DNA of 64,000 nt from Chlorops oryzae (Eukaryota > Arthropoda > Insecta > Diptera > Chloropidae), in contig CM035809.1 of assembly GCA_020466095.1 (NCBI GenBank), positions 18,950,430 through 19,014,429 of the forward strand, given 5' to 3'. Made by a program: the position numbers and the translations under genes. How positions within the stretch are numbered: the first letter of the stretch is position 1; the number at the start of each line of letters is the position of its first letter. This document shows positions 12,384 to 23,956 of this stretch, piece after piece. Under the pieces are notes generated by a model. It did no database searches, was not told the origin of the DNA, and saw only the letters and a program-made list of their open reading frames with translations.

Positions 12384-12619
12384 TAGAGCGTGTATTTTTA
12401 AGCATTTATAAATTTGAAGCATACTTTGTGGGGGGGATATTTTTTTTCTTATCACCATTTTGGAAATAAGTAGCGAATTTGAACTTCAAGGGGATTTCCT
12501 AGCTTTGAAAAAGTCTTAAATAGGCTAATAATCGATTTGAATCTTTATGTAAATTGAACAAATTTTTTGCCCCATAAAGTACGCTTCAATTTTATAAATG
12601 CTTAAAAATACACGCTCTA
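12384..12619. mobile_element. hAT-type MITE, family A, diverged copy
   Basis: Ends are TAGAGCGTGTATTTTTAAGC and its reverse complement, with arms matching for about 37 bp with one mismatch. The interior (AAGCATACTTTGTGG ... CCCCATAAAGTACGCTT) is shared with the family A copies. Flanks TTCATTGG and GTCATAGG match at 6 of 8 positions. Confidence 0.7.
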
Positions 12620-13959
12620 GTCATAGGTATACTTCATATGATGATGCTACTTTTCGGATATATTGTGGATTGTCTGAATATAGAAATGTGTATAGACTAA
12701 ATGAAAAGACTTGGAGCCAGAAATGGCAAAAAGAGGAAAATTTTTTAAACATTTTGAGAGTTGGCTATTTGTAGAAGCGACAATTTTGAAAATTTTTCAA
12801 CATACTTTCTTTTCCGAGGAGAAAAAGATCTAGGGCGAAAATTCCCGGAGAATTTTCATTTAGAATAGGACTGATAGGGATTTTCCACACTTATTATTAT
12901 TCACTTTTAGGAACTGCAGTCAAAATTTTGTTCACATTTGATGATCTGTTAAATGTTCCCACAGTTTTATCAAACAAGTTTTATATAACATTTATAAAAT
13001 TTATTTATTGACGCACATTTTACAGTGACAATGAGCAAATAAATTCGAAATTCTTTGAATAATATCAATACAAGTCGATTCAAGGTTTTAAGGCTCATAG
13101 TCTCCAACCTAGTTTATACTATTTTAAGGTTTAATCTTTCAAATGATAGTCTTTAGGAGAGTTTAAACTAGGTTTATTAATTTTATATGAAAATTTTTTT
13201 AAAATTCAAATATAGCCAAAGTATTTTTTTGACTTAAACTAGCATGAAGACTAAGGGAATATATTAGAGAATTTAAACATTCGAAGCGCTTAAACCGAGT
13301 CGAAGACTACGACCATAAGAGTATAAAAACAAAGCACTAGATTGAGCTCATCGATGAATATATAAGATAAACAAAAACAAAAACTTTAAAAATATGTTAG
13401 AAAAAACAAAAATAGCAACAAATTCATAGAGAATAATATGTTAATAAAGGCGTTTCTTTCTTGTTAAAAATATGATTTAAGCTTTAAAAGCCTTTCGATG
13501 CAGCTTATATCAATTTGAATTTTAATTAGTTTATAAAAATTTTTCCATATATTTTATAACAATCACTGTATTCTTATTATATATATATATATATATTAAA
13601 ATGAGATGTTAATTACAATTGCAATAAAAAGCGAACGGCAAAAGAAATCGCTAAGCGGACGGAAAGCGTACATAAATGCAGGTGCGGATTTGCGTAATCG
13701 CACGATTCGAATTATTCGAATTATTTTGCTATGTGTATAATATATATATATATAAATATGTAGAAAAGCCATTATTTTTAAAATAGATTTTGTTCTTCAG
13801 TTGTGCGCTTTCTTTCAGATAAATCACATTAGTTGTATTGACAATAATCAATTTTTTTCCCCCAACCTTTTTAGAAGACATTTCTCGATCTTAATCTTAT
13901 GGCCATGCAGTGACGTTCTTTTGCTTTTTTTTTTTGTTTCTTTCCTCATTTATTTAAGA
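12620..13959. other. AT-rich intergenic sequence
   Basis: No gene is seen. Contains short TA runs near 13563 and 13742. Its right end is presumably the 3' UTR of the minus-strand arrestin gene. Confidence 0.5.
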
Positions 13960-16900
13960 TTATTTTGGCGGAGCCGAAGGATTGAACTGGAAAGTTGGAT
14001 AACGAGGGGCATACGGACCATCACCGATAATTTGAGTATGCTCCGAATCGTCTTGTCCAGCGATGGTTTTTGCCTTGAATTGAGTCTCGGAGAATTGTGG
14101 TGGAGCTTTATTTTTATTCGGAAACACACATTAGAATTTCAAAATTTGAAGAAATTTTGCAAGAGAGAGCAAAGCACTTACGAATATTAGGATACAATTG
14201 TCCACCGGCACTATCGGCAACATTCCAACCTAAGGCACCACCCGCTCCTTCTTGACTAGCAGGACTAACCGGTTGTGTTGGCGCCAATGAGGGATCTTCC
14301 TGAGGTCGAATTTGTTGTGCAGGCACATCTTGCAATGGCGCTGGTGGCGTAAACGATGCCAATGGAATCGTACCCAATGTGATTGGTATACTTCCAGATA
14401 AGTTGCGATGTGGACCGCTGACGTCGCACTCAACCTTTAAAAAGAAGCTACAGTCAAAAAAAAAAAATATATATATTGTAGTAATATTGTTACTCACGTG
14501 TAAATCATAGTCCAATGCGATGATACCGCAATTGAGTAGATTCGTTGGTGGCAATGGCGGTATTTGCAGCTGTTGTGTAAATGTACGGGATTCCCCGGCA
14601 GCGACCGGTCCAATACTTAACTCTGCGATTGTAATTTTACTTTCTTTCTTCTCGCTACGCGGTTGCGACGTATGAAACGTAACGCGTTTGCGTAATTGGA
14701 ATTTTACCGCGCCAATGCCAACATTGCTTACATTGTCACATTCACAATTTATTGGTATATATTGACCGGAAACATAACCGGTCACGGGTATAGTCGTTAC
14801 AACCGCTAGCGGTCCCGAGCGACAACAGAAACAACAGAATGTCTTTTCCAAATCGAGCTTAAATGGCTCCTTAACACGTGGATTTAAATTCAAGTCGACT
14901 GGTGCAATAACTGTGAAGGCCATTTTCATATCTTGATCGAATTTCCATGGTCGATCGAGTGTCACCTTTATGGTATAACGTACATGACCGTATTCACCTT
15001 CGAATGATGATGGAAGTGTTGCCGGCAAGGAACATGAGAATGGATACATGTGTGTGCCGGCTGGAAGCTCATTTTCCGCACCTTACAATAAGGAATAAAG
15101 TTTTTTAAATTTCGATATTTCATTTGATTTATATGGCCACATACTATTCTTGCCCCCCATCAGATAGTATTGTATTTGAAAGTATTCCTCATGACCTTTC
15201 ATTGCAACAGTTTCATCTTCGGTTTTCCCTTCGCTGTTGGTTATGCGCTGCGTTTCCGACCATTCTGTATTCGCCTCGCCCTTGAAACGTATTATGATAC
15301 CTTAAAAAATTAACACAAATTTTTTTTTTTACATTCTCTTCTCTTTTTTTATGAGTTTCTACTTTGGTAGGCCTTAACTATTGGTTGCTGAGACAGCTGC
15401 GATTAAAAGTTCTATCTTAATTATGCGGAGAGTCATTTACCATCGCTCAAAATGCAAGCATTTTATGTCTAAACAATTTGGTGACAAGTAACAACAAGCG
15501 GCAATACTCCCGTTTATAAGAAAGAATATTACGCTGGGCAGTACTGGTTAAATGGCTTGGACAATTATGAAGAAGTCGCGATTTGTAAAAAAAAAACAAG
15601 TAAGGGTGTTATAGTCAGGCGAGCCTAACAATAGAATACCCGACACAGACACACGTGTTCAAATAATTTGTAATATCAAGAGGTGTTTAAGGCCATAGGG
15701 GCCCCATATACCGATTTTTGTTTAATTTCATTATGAAAACCGCCCCTTTGCCACGCCCATTTTTCAAATTTTTTCAGAATTCTAATCGGAGGCTTAAATA
15801 TACGCGCAAATTTTAAGTTTCATTAAAATATTTCGAAAAAGTCCGATTTTAAGGCAGCTTTGAGATTTTTGTGACAGACCCTAGTACTGGAGGTACCCTT
15901 AATAATGGACCGATCTAGGAAATTTTTTGGGAGGAGGTTTATGGCTACAAAAGAAGCATAAGTACCAATTTCAAGTCCCATAGGCGTTTCGGGAGTAGGA
16001 GACAATTTTCGAAAAACGCCCTTCTGCCACGCCCATTTTTCTAATTTTTGTAAATCACATTAATTGGCCTAAAATATGTTCAAATGCCAAATTTCATCAA
16101 AATATCTTGAAAAACATCGGTTTTAGAGCAGTTTTTGTAATTTTCACAACAGACCCTAGTACTGGAGGTACCCCTAAAAATTATCCGATCAGGCCCATTC
16201 TCGAACTTGTTCTTACTCATGTCGCCGTGAGTACGCATACCGAATTTTGTGAAGATAGCTCAACTCCTTCGATAAGATAACTGTATACAGACAGACGGAC
16301 ATGTCTAAATCGAATCTCCTGGTGACGATGATCACCAGGATCAGACACAGAGTGTGTCGGGTATAAAAAGGAACTCTAACTGATTCTTAGGATTACATTC
16401 AGTCAATACATTAAGTGTTCACACAGGGAAAAATAATGAAAAAAATGAATGAGAATGATCGATAGATAAAGATCACTAGTTCACCTTTCAATTCTCGAAT
16501 AGTTCATAAGTCAACTACGCTTTCCATTGTATTGTAACGATTCTGTATCATCCTTTATCCTTTACCAGCATTCAACCATTTTCAGTAGGAACAATTAAAT
16601 CAGAAATCAACCATTTAGAAAACATTCAAGAGGCAAAAAGGCGTAACCAGTCTGGAATGTCGTTTGAATAATCAACTTCAAGCTCATGTCTCTACAATGA
16701 ATGATACTTTAAAAAGAATAATTAAATGTTCTTCACATTTTTCTTATCATTAAAGTAAACACGTAAATCAGTTTTTCGAATGATAGAAAATGTTTCACGC
16801 ATTTGAAGCCAAAAATAAATTTAAAAAGTGAGCTATTGATGATGTAAAGAGCAGGGTGGGGTTGGGAAGATGTTCACAAAGTGATGTCACCTGTCACTCT

Positions 16901-17082
16901 CGCGCTTTCGCTGTCGCATCAGCTTTATTCATATAAATATTTCGAAGTTTAAAATTGAATTATTTACCTCTTACTTTTTTCGGAGAATCGAACGTTAACT
17001 TCACTTGTCCATTCATTGTTTGACCGGCATAGTAGGTATTCCATGGGTTATCCAATAAAATTTCACAGCCTTTCAAACCCAT
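13960..17082 (-). CDS. Arrestin domain-containing protein (ARRDC-like alpha-arrestin)
   Basis: Alpha-arrestins are adaptors that link membrane receptors and cargo to ubiquitin ligases and endosomal sorting. Five exons on the minus strand: 17082-16968, 15300-15145, 15081-14498, 14434-14182 and 14105-13960, total 1254 nt, 417 aa, all phases matching. The start MGLKGCEILLDNPWNTYYAG and the following segment VKLTFDSPKKVRGIIIRFKG are the arrestin N-domain opening. The C-domain carries LEKTFCCFCCRSGP and VTGYVSGQYIPI, followed by LDYDLHVECDVSGPHRNLSG. The tail is Pro/Gln-rich and ends NPSAPPK. I see no PPxY motif, which many ARRDC proteins use to bind Nedd4 WW domains. Intron 1 contains a ~775-bp interspersed repeat. 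Several paralogues exist in flies, so I give no symbol. Confidence 0.92.
15595..16371 (+). mobile_element. ~775-bp non-autonomous interspersed element, copy 1
   Basis: Starts ACAAGTAAGGGTGTTATAG and ends GTGTCGGGTATAAAAAG. It matches, in opposite orientation, the copy at 43157-44017 over most of its length, and a truncated copy at 20096. It includes the GTCCGTCTGTCTGTATACAG region, and has repeated internal blocks around the phrases CCACGCCCAT and CTAGTACTGGAGGTACC. No ORF of note. It lies in intron 1 of the arrestin gene, antisense to it. Confidence 0.8.
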
Positions 17083-19100
17083 CTTAATTCGATTTTACTC
17101 CAAGATTATATATTTTACTATATGTGGCACTCCCAACAACAACCAAATTAGTGATGCTAGAATGTTTTGAGTACTACTCAATTTTGTAACTAAGAATTCT
17201 TGCGTTGAAATTTTTTAATGTTTTCTTTTTAGTATTACAACCTTTTAGGTTTTTGATGAAAATTATGCAATACTGTGCCCTTTTAAGAAAGGAATTCGAA
17301 AAATAAGTAGTTTTTGTATTCATTTTAGCCTGAATTTGTTATAAGTACTTGAGCCATTAGTTTGGTATCGGCTAGAATTTTTTCTACATCATGAAAAGTT
17401 CATTTATCAGCTGTTTTTGTTTTTAAACAAACATTCGGTCATATTCGACGCATGAGTGCTCTTCTTTAGCGTTGTTGAAGAACAAAAGGAAAATTTTCAC
17501 GTAAAGATTTTTGATATTTATATAAAAACCATATTTTAGTCGAAAAAAAAAGAGTTTTAAAACAAAAAATATTTGACGAACACTATAACATGTATATGAA
17601 ACTATACCAAACATTTTGGTACATGTTACAAGATTTAAAAAGATTTGTTAGAACCGGACCCGGAATTTTTCGGGGGCGTGCTACGTTTTTGATTTTTGCC
17701 ATTAAGAATGCATGCAACGGGGGCCTACTTCAACTCAACAGGCATAGTTGTTGTAGAGTGCCACATATAGAAATTTTATAGGGCCCAAACTAATTTGCCA
17801 AATTTTAAATTTTAAAAACGGGATTTTCGTAGCGGGAAAGACCATTTACTAATAAGCCAAAAAAACTTTTAATCAAATACTTAACCGAAAACTTTTCAAA
17901 AGAGTTCTTTTAAAACATAAATAAAACCAATTGCGGCCCCGTTTAGACGTGCTTCAACATCGTTCAACAAAACGCAGTTCGTTGGAGAGACGCTAGCGGG
18001 GAGAGGGAAGATGGGTTTTTTTTGAACGTACTCGGCTATTCTCTTTGTGCCTATATTCTTAGCGTGAAAACTTGAAAAACAACCCCTGTGCGATTTTTAC
18101 ATTTTGCTTCAAATATTTATGTCATTCGAGCGGAAAAGGTTCGAATGCCTTCGCTAAAAAATTTTTTTTGTTTTTAGCATCTCGTTTGATATTTTTTCAT
18201 TTTAGCTTTTTAATTTATTTTAAATTCGAATTTTGATTTTTATTTTTGAACGAAAAATAATATAAATCAAGCAATAAGATTTATTTTTGATTGTTTTAAA
18301 TAAAACTTATAACTGTTACAATCTCTCCTATTTACACATTTAGATGAAAATAAAAACAAACATATCCAAGCAATATTTAGGGCCAATATTACCAAGCATA
18401 TTTAAAAAAATTTTAAAAATAAAATCTGATTTCCATTTTCACCAACGAAATTTTTAAAATATTTTTTTAAAAAAATTTTAAACTACTTCAGCAGGTCGTT
18501 TAAGTTTTAAGATATGGTAACAGCCCTGTTTTGGGCGGTAGAAAAATAGCAGATTACATTCATTCTAAAATTTTACGGAAAAAATCTGCGCAAAACGAAA
18601 AGCAAAGCTTTAAATTTACGGATTCGGATTACAGCGATATGCTCTAAAATAATCAATTTTTAAGAATTTTTGAAATTTGCACCTACTAGATATGAGTTCA
18701 GAAGCTATAATTTTTCTCCGATATTATCGAGTACTTTAAATTTGTCTACAGCACTAGTGCATAAATCAAATTCCCTCCTTTTTGGAAGTTGTTTAAACAG
18801 ATATGTTATGGCTCCTAAAAGTACAGTGTGGAAACACTTCAATAAAAACTCAAAACTTAGTAGGCAACAGGGGCTGGGGAATAAAAGTAGGTTCCCTTCT
18901 TCGTGCCCTTCGGGCCTGTTAAGTCAAGAATTTCGAAATAAAAATTTCTGTGTGGAAATCAGGGCAAAATAATGCACGGTCTAATGTACATTTGTTTTAT
19001 GTTCCTTATTTTGACTTTGTTTTTAAAAGACTTTTTTTTTATTGAATGAATAAATGTTTTTGTTTTCTTGAAAATCGTAATTCCTCCGCAAACAGTAAAA
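17083..19100. other. Intergenic region upstream of the arrestin gene
   Basis: No gene is supported. A segment around 17935-18050 (GAGACGCTAGCGGGGAG and GTACTCGGCTATT) recurs around 38690-38810 (GAGACGTTAGCGGGGAG), so it is part of another dispersed repeat. The rest is AT-rich and unassigned. Confidence 0.5.
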
Positions 19101-19240
19101 AGTGTGACATCATATATTGGACGATATATCGATATATCGATATTTTTTAACCTCAAAATTCGATATATCGTATCGGCTGCATCTTGAATATGTCGATATG
19201 GAATATCGATATTATAATGTCCGATATCCATCCCTACTCC
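19100..19240. mobile_element. ATATCG-rich hAT-like fragment
   Basis: Contains three exact TATCGATA palindromes (19127, 19135, 19204) and many near matches. Its right edge reads CCGATATCCATCCCTA, whose reverse complement TAGGGATGGATATCGG resembles a hAT terminus. I could not define the left edge or a target duplication. Confidence 0.45.
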
Positions 19241-19253
19241 AAATGGTGTGATG

Positions 19254-19715
19254 TAGTGATGTAGCGAATACTCGCATTCGTATTCGCGAATACTTGCATA
19301 ATTCGGGACATTCGCATTCGCGAAATTTTATACGAATACGAATGTCCGAAAAATATACAAATCCTATGGACGTTATATTTTCTTTTATTTAGATTGATTT
19401 GACATTTGTAATACAAATTTTGTATTGATTTTTAGATTTCAAAACAATATTTAAAATTTATTCAAAAAAGGCTTGGAGAACAAATTTAAATTCACTTTCC
19501 TAACGAAAACGCGATTAATTAAATTACTTCTTTTTTTGGATCATAGGGCAACACTGTAATAAAAAATATGTGGGGCTTACACGGTACGTCAGCTGTGAAT
19601 AACAAAGCATATATAAGTGGCGCTTAATATAAAAATGAACATTCGCATTCGCGAATATCGGCGACATATATTCGCATTCACGAATGTCAAAGAAACCACA
19701 TTCGTAGCATCACTA
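19254..19715. mobile_element. hAT-like MITE with TAGTGATG ends
   Basis: About 460 bp with inverted ends TAGTGATG(T/C) and internal CATTCGCATTCGCGAAT repeats in opposite orientation near each end. Flanks GTGTGATG and GTTTGAAG match at 6 of 8 positions. No coding capacity. Confidence 0.6.
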
Positions 19716-20095
19716 GTTTGAAGTTGAATAAAAATCAGCTGACTGTCAAAAGCAAGTCGAAGAATTTGCGATTTTTAAACATGCCGTAACTTTATATTTT
19801 GACCCTTTTTAAGTAAAATTGAAATTGCAAACAACAAAGTAGAGATGATCCTTCATTTTAGAGTACATTTGAGTATCTGCGACCCCCGCAAATCAGTATT
19901 CAATATTGCATTTAAATTGAACGACTTCGTCAGCGATGTACAAAATACTCTAAGCGCAAAACTTTTATCGATACTGAACCGAGTACTCAAAAGAGTTCTT
20001 AAAACATAATAAAACCAAATAAAAAGCAAGATAATTTCGAATAAAAGGAATTATATATATATATATATTTTTTTAAATTCATGTTTTAAAATGAA

Positions 20096-20420
20096 AAAAG
20101 TAAGGGTGTTATAGTAAATCGAACCAGACCATAGTATACCCTACACAGATAAACAGCTATATATTTTTTAATCGGAGGCTAAAACAAAGCTCAAATTCCT
20201 CATTTCACAAAAATGTGTCAAATGCTTGTGACTTTACACAATTCAGATGATTTTTGAGGCAGACTCTAACGCTGGAGATACCCCTAAAAATCGGCCGATT
20301 AAATCAATTTTTGTAGAGGATGTCAATGATTAAAAAAGAAGTATTTATGCCGTCTTTATTTCAAGCGCCATCTGAGTTTCTACAATTTTCATCATCGCGG
20401 AATGATCGGTGATTCAATAA
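20096..20420 (+). mobile_element. Truncated copy of the ~775-bp interspersed element
   Basis: Begins GTAAGGGTGTTATAGT like the copies at 15595 and 43157, continues with a diverged CCTACACAGATA segment and an internal GGAGATACCCCTAAAAATCGG block, then fades out. The sequence from 20420 to 21370 holds no gene I can support. Confidence 0.6.
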
Positions 20421-21374
20421 AATTCGTGTCAATGTGCAAACTACTTTAGTTTCACTAACACATACAAGCTGATCGGTAATTCAGAATCACTTGACCTATT
20501 CACAAGGTCTGCTAAAATCCCTTCTAATGTTCTAAAGCTGTCAAACTTCATATATAAAAAGCACATTAAAAGGGATTTTAGCAGCCTTTGTGAATAGCCT
20601 AATTGTCTATTGACTGCATAAAAGAAATATTTCTTTAAAGTCACCCAGCAAATCACGGTTCTGGTAAATTTTCCAAATTTTTCCAGGAATGTCTCTTGGT
20701 AAAGCTAAATGGGCATCGGGAACTTTATTCGAAAACATTTTGTGTACATGCAAAGAGCTTCGATATAAGAAGAGATTGCAAAATTGAAAAAGCTTTTAAA
20801 GAGCTTTTTCTCTCAGGCGACCGTCTCGGGTAAGAATCGAAATGCGTGTATTTTGTTGTTGTCTAGTTGTACGCACGAAAACAAAAACCGAAATCCTGCA
20901 TCTCGTTCGCCCTTATTGAGAATAGCCAATATAGTCAAATGTACTACTCCTTCACATTGATCTTCGATCCTTTTGTGTGTGTTTTTTTGTTCGAGCCCAT
21001 ATCGCCGTACATATATGCAAACTTGATGGTGTGTGCTTACGCATCAACGTACATACGTATCTACTTGAACGGCTGTGTGCTTCGCGAGTCGAAAAATCAG
21101 AAATCATATTTGGTAGGGCTTATGTTCTGTGTCAAAAAGGAATAACTGTTTAAGTCACAGTTTGCTGTTGCGGGAATGAGTTTTAAAGATATGCTATTCT
21201 TACGTGTTTCCATATTAAATGGAGTTTCATTTTTTCAATAATTTTTTTTTCTATTTAAGCCAAGATTGTAAAATTTTGCTGGAATATACTTCTCTCTGAA
21301 AGGAATTCAATAAAATAACTCATTTTGAGCTTAAGTCGACTTAAGCAGTTTTTGAATTTAAAAAATTAAAAATG

Positions 21375-22115
21375 AAAAAAAAGACCCCAAAATTTGGGGT
21401 CATTTTGCATTACCCCAAATCAAAAAATGAAACATGGCCCCAAATGTAACATAAATTTTTAAAAATGCAAAATGACCCAAAAAAATCGCCCTAAAATTCA
21501 ATACAAAATTTTGGGGCCTTTTAAATTTTGTGATTTTGGGGTAATTTTTTATAACGCAAAATGACCCCAAATTTTGGGGCCTTTTTAAATTTTTGGATTT
21601 GGGGTAATTTTTTATAACGCAAAATGACCCCAAATTTTGGGGCCTTTTTAAATTTTTGGATTTGGGGTAATTTTTTATAACGCAAAATGACCCCAAATTT
21701 TGGGGCCTTTTTAAATTTTTGGATTTGGGGTAATTTTTTATAACGCAAAATGACCCCAAATTTTGGGGCCTTTTTAAATTTTTGGATTTGGGGTAATTTT
21801 TTATAACGCAAAATGACCCCAAATTTTGGGGCCTTTTTTAATTTTTCAAAGTGGGGCAATAATGCATTATGCAAAATTGGGGTCTTTTATTTATTTTTAA
21901 TTTTTTTAATTTTATAACGGCCGTTTTATTTTCTAGTTTGGGGCCATTTTTCATATCGATTAAAAACACCTCTTTTTGTTTTGGGGCCTTTTTCATTTTA
22001 TTTTGGGGCCAAATTTCATTTTTGATTTGAGGTAATTTTTCATAATGCACAATGACCCCAAATTTTGGGGCCTTTTTTCATTTTCAGTTTGGGGCCATTT
22101 TGCATTGGGGCCATT
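21375..22115. repeat. 63-bp palindromic minisatellite and diverged flanking units
   Basis: Five near-identical 63-bp units between about 21515 and 21840, each holding the perfect palindrome core CCCCAAATTTTGGGG plus TTATAACGCAAAATGACC. More diverged units extend left to 21375 and right to 22115. Because 63 is divisible by three, the minus strand stays open and gives an artefactual ORF with a 21-residue repeat (GSFCVIKNYPKSKN...). Confidence 0.93.
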
Positions 22116-22189
22116 TTTCAGGAAGCCCTCGAGGACTTTTCAAAATATCAACAAAACTGCAAAATCCTTTTCAGGGTGCCGTAGTCGGT

Positions 22190-23010
22190 AAGACTCTTAT
22201 GAATTCCACGATAAAAAAGCGAGCTCGCGTATTCTAAAATCCGCGATAAAAAAGCGAGCTCGAGGCGAGCTCGTTGCAAACGGTTCAAATTCTTATCGCT
22301 ATTTCTCTCGAATCGAACGCAAAATACGATAAAAGCGCGATATCGCGAAAATTGCCTTCCGCGATTCGAATTCAATTCGAATTCTTTAAAATATTTGTGT
22401 TTAGTGGATACGAAACTTTAATTCTCGAAAGTAGTTTTGTTAATTTGTTTCCAAATCGCAAGACATTCGAGGTAAATATAGAATCAAGCTAAACATATAA
22501 ACGAAAAAAAGTCATTCACTTCAATTCGGCGAAGACGGCGTAATGGGTAAGCAGACTAGAAATAAGTATGACTAGAAAACAAGAGGTTCGGTGTTCAAAT
22601 CCCACAGCCGGTGGATTCAAAAGTGTGGTTACCAGCATTAGAACCGATTTTATTTTTTTTTTTTTTACCGAAAATAGTCTTATAATAAGACTGTTATTAG
22701 AATCATACATTAAATATAAAAATTAAATAATTTTTTTTTACTAATCGTATATAATCGAAAATTCGACAAAAAGGCGAATCGAATATGATAAAAAATTCGA
22801 ATAAAGCGCGATAGCAAAACGATAGCAAAATACGAATCGCGCGCGATGCGTAAACGATAAAAAATGCGATAAAAATATGAATCGCGTAAAAAGGTGACTC
22901 CCTCACGAATTCGAATTCGATTCGAGCTCGCCGCGAACACTCGCCGCGAAGAGTTTGCACGTCAAAACGAATTCGATTCGAATTCGATTCGAACTCGTTG
23001 TGCTTATTGG
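22190..23010. repeat. Degenerate GAATTCGA / GCGATAAAA repeat island
   Basis: Two blocks (22190-22390 and 22740-23010) are made of short degenerate units such as GCGATAAAAAAGCGAGCTCG and GAATTCGATTCGAATTCG. They flank a SINE-like insert, which suggests one element interrupted by another. ORFs in it are translated repeats. Confidence 0.6.
22530..22660 (+). mobile_element. tRNA-derived SINE-like insert
   Basis: Contains GGCGTAATGGGTAAGCA (A-box-like) and GGTGTTCAAATCCCACAGCC (B-box-like) about 55 bp apart, followed by a T-rich end. The spacing suits a Pol III promoter; a functional tRNA cloverleaf is not evident. Confidence 0.55.
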
Positions 23011-23161
23011 GACGATACTTTGTTTTTGTAAAAAAACTTGAAAATGTCAAAATCAGACGTTTGTTTACATAAAAATTTGAAATTTCATTCAAAAATGTGA
23101 GCAAACGAAATTTAATGATTTGATAATTTGCTGAAAATTGTTATAAATTAAAAATTAAAGA

Positions 23162-23665
23162 AAATCGACGCCTGGTTTTATGTGCGATAAAAAGATAAGC
23201 GACCGCTTAAAGTCTAAAATTTACCGCACAGTCATCAGGCCAGTCGCTCTTTATAGTACCGAATGTCAACCCTCAACGAAAGTGGCAGAAAGAAGGGTTA
23301 GTGTTATGGAAACAAGGATGCTTCGCTGGATATTCGGACTGACTCTACTTGATCATGTTCCAAACGTGGACATTCGCAGGCGCTTGGGAGTTGCTCCAAT
23401 TATTGGAAAAGTGAGGGAAACAAGGCTACGATGGCATGGACACGGCCTGAGAGCAGATGAGGACAGCTTGGCGAAAAAGGGCTACACACTACAATTGGAA
23501 GGTTGCAGAAAAGGAAGGCGTCCGAAACAGCGTTGAATGGACACAGTAAAATGGAATCTTGAGGTTATAGGACTTACGGCAATTTGCGTATCTCCCTATA
23601 TTTATCCCCAAAGAGTATCCAATAGGCGAATGGCGGAATTTCTCTATAGCCAAGACGAATCTGTC
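23162..23665 (+). pseudogene. RTE-type non-LTR retrotransposon, C-terminal fragment
   Basis: The ORF from 23180 encodes the end of a reverse-transcriptase polyprotein: SKIYRTVIRPVALYSTECQ, METRMLRWIFGLTLLDHV, IRRRLGVAPI and RLRWHGHGLRADED are the conserved post-RT block of RTE-like LINEs. A stop at 23534 (TGA where KQRW is expected) interrupts it and the frame then continues with MDTVKWNLEV. The 5' portion is absent. This is a dead, 5'-truncated copy. Confidence 0.82.
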
Positions 23666-23956
23666 TAAATATTCACATTATTCTTCTTCTGCTATCCTCG
23701 ACTCCCAGTGGAGCATGGGACCTCACTAGTTGATATCCATATTTGAGAGCAATCACCTAGTTTCATGATTAATTTATTCCACAACAAATATTTATCAAAT
23801 AAGATATTTTTAAATAAAAAAAGCTTTAAACTTTAATTTCAAACAAAAAGACTTTTCAGTAGGACATCAATAATGAAAATTAAAAATACACTTTTCTCTT
23901 ATTCTTAAAATTTAAAAGAAAATAATGAAGCAAATATATCGCTTTTGGTTTGCGAT

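Noticed and set aside
12205..12411. 68-codon lysine-rich ORF after the unknown gene
   Set aside because: It runs into a family A MITE and lacks any supporting feature.
21400..21874. Minus-strand ORFs of 140 and 117 codons with a 21-residue repeat
   Set aside because: They are the translation of the 63-bp minisatellite in two frames; the unit length keeps both open and no gene features surround them.
21375..22115. Regular repeat spacing considered as a CRISPR array
   Set aside because: There are no unique spacers; units are contiguous tandem repeats in a eukaryotic genome.
22703..23104. 133-codon minus-strand ORF rich in Phe/Ile/Arg
   Set aside because: It translates the GAATTCGA/GCGATAAAA degenerate repeat; no homology or splice context.
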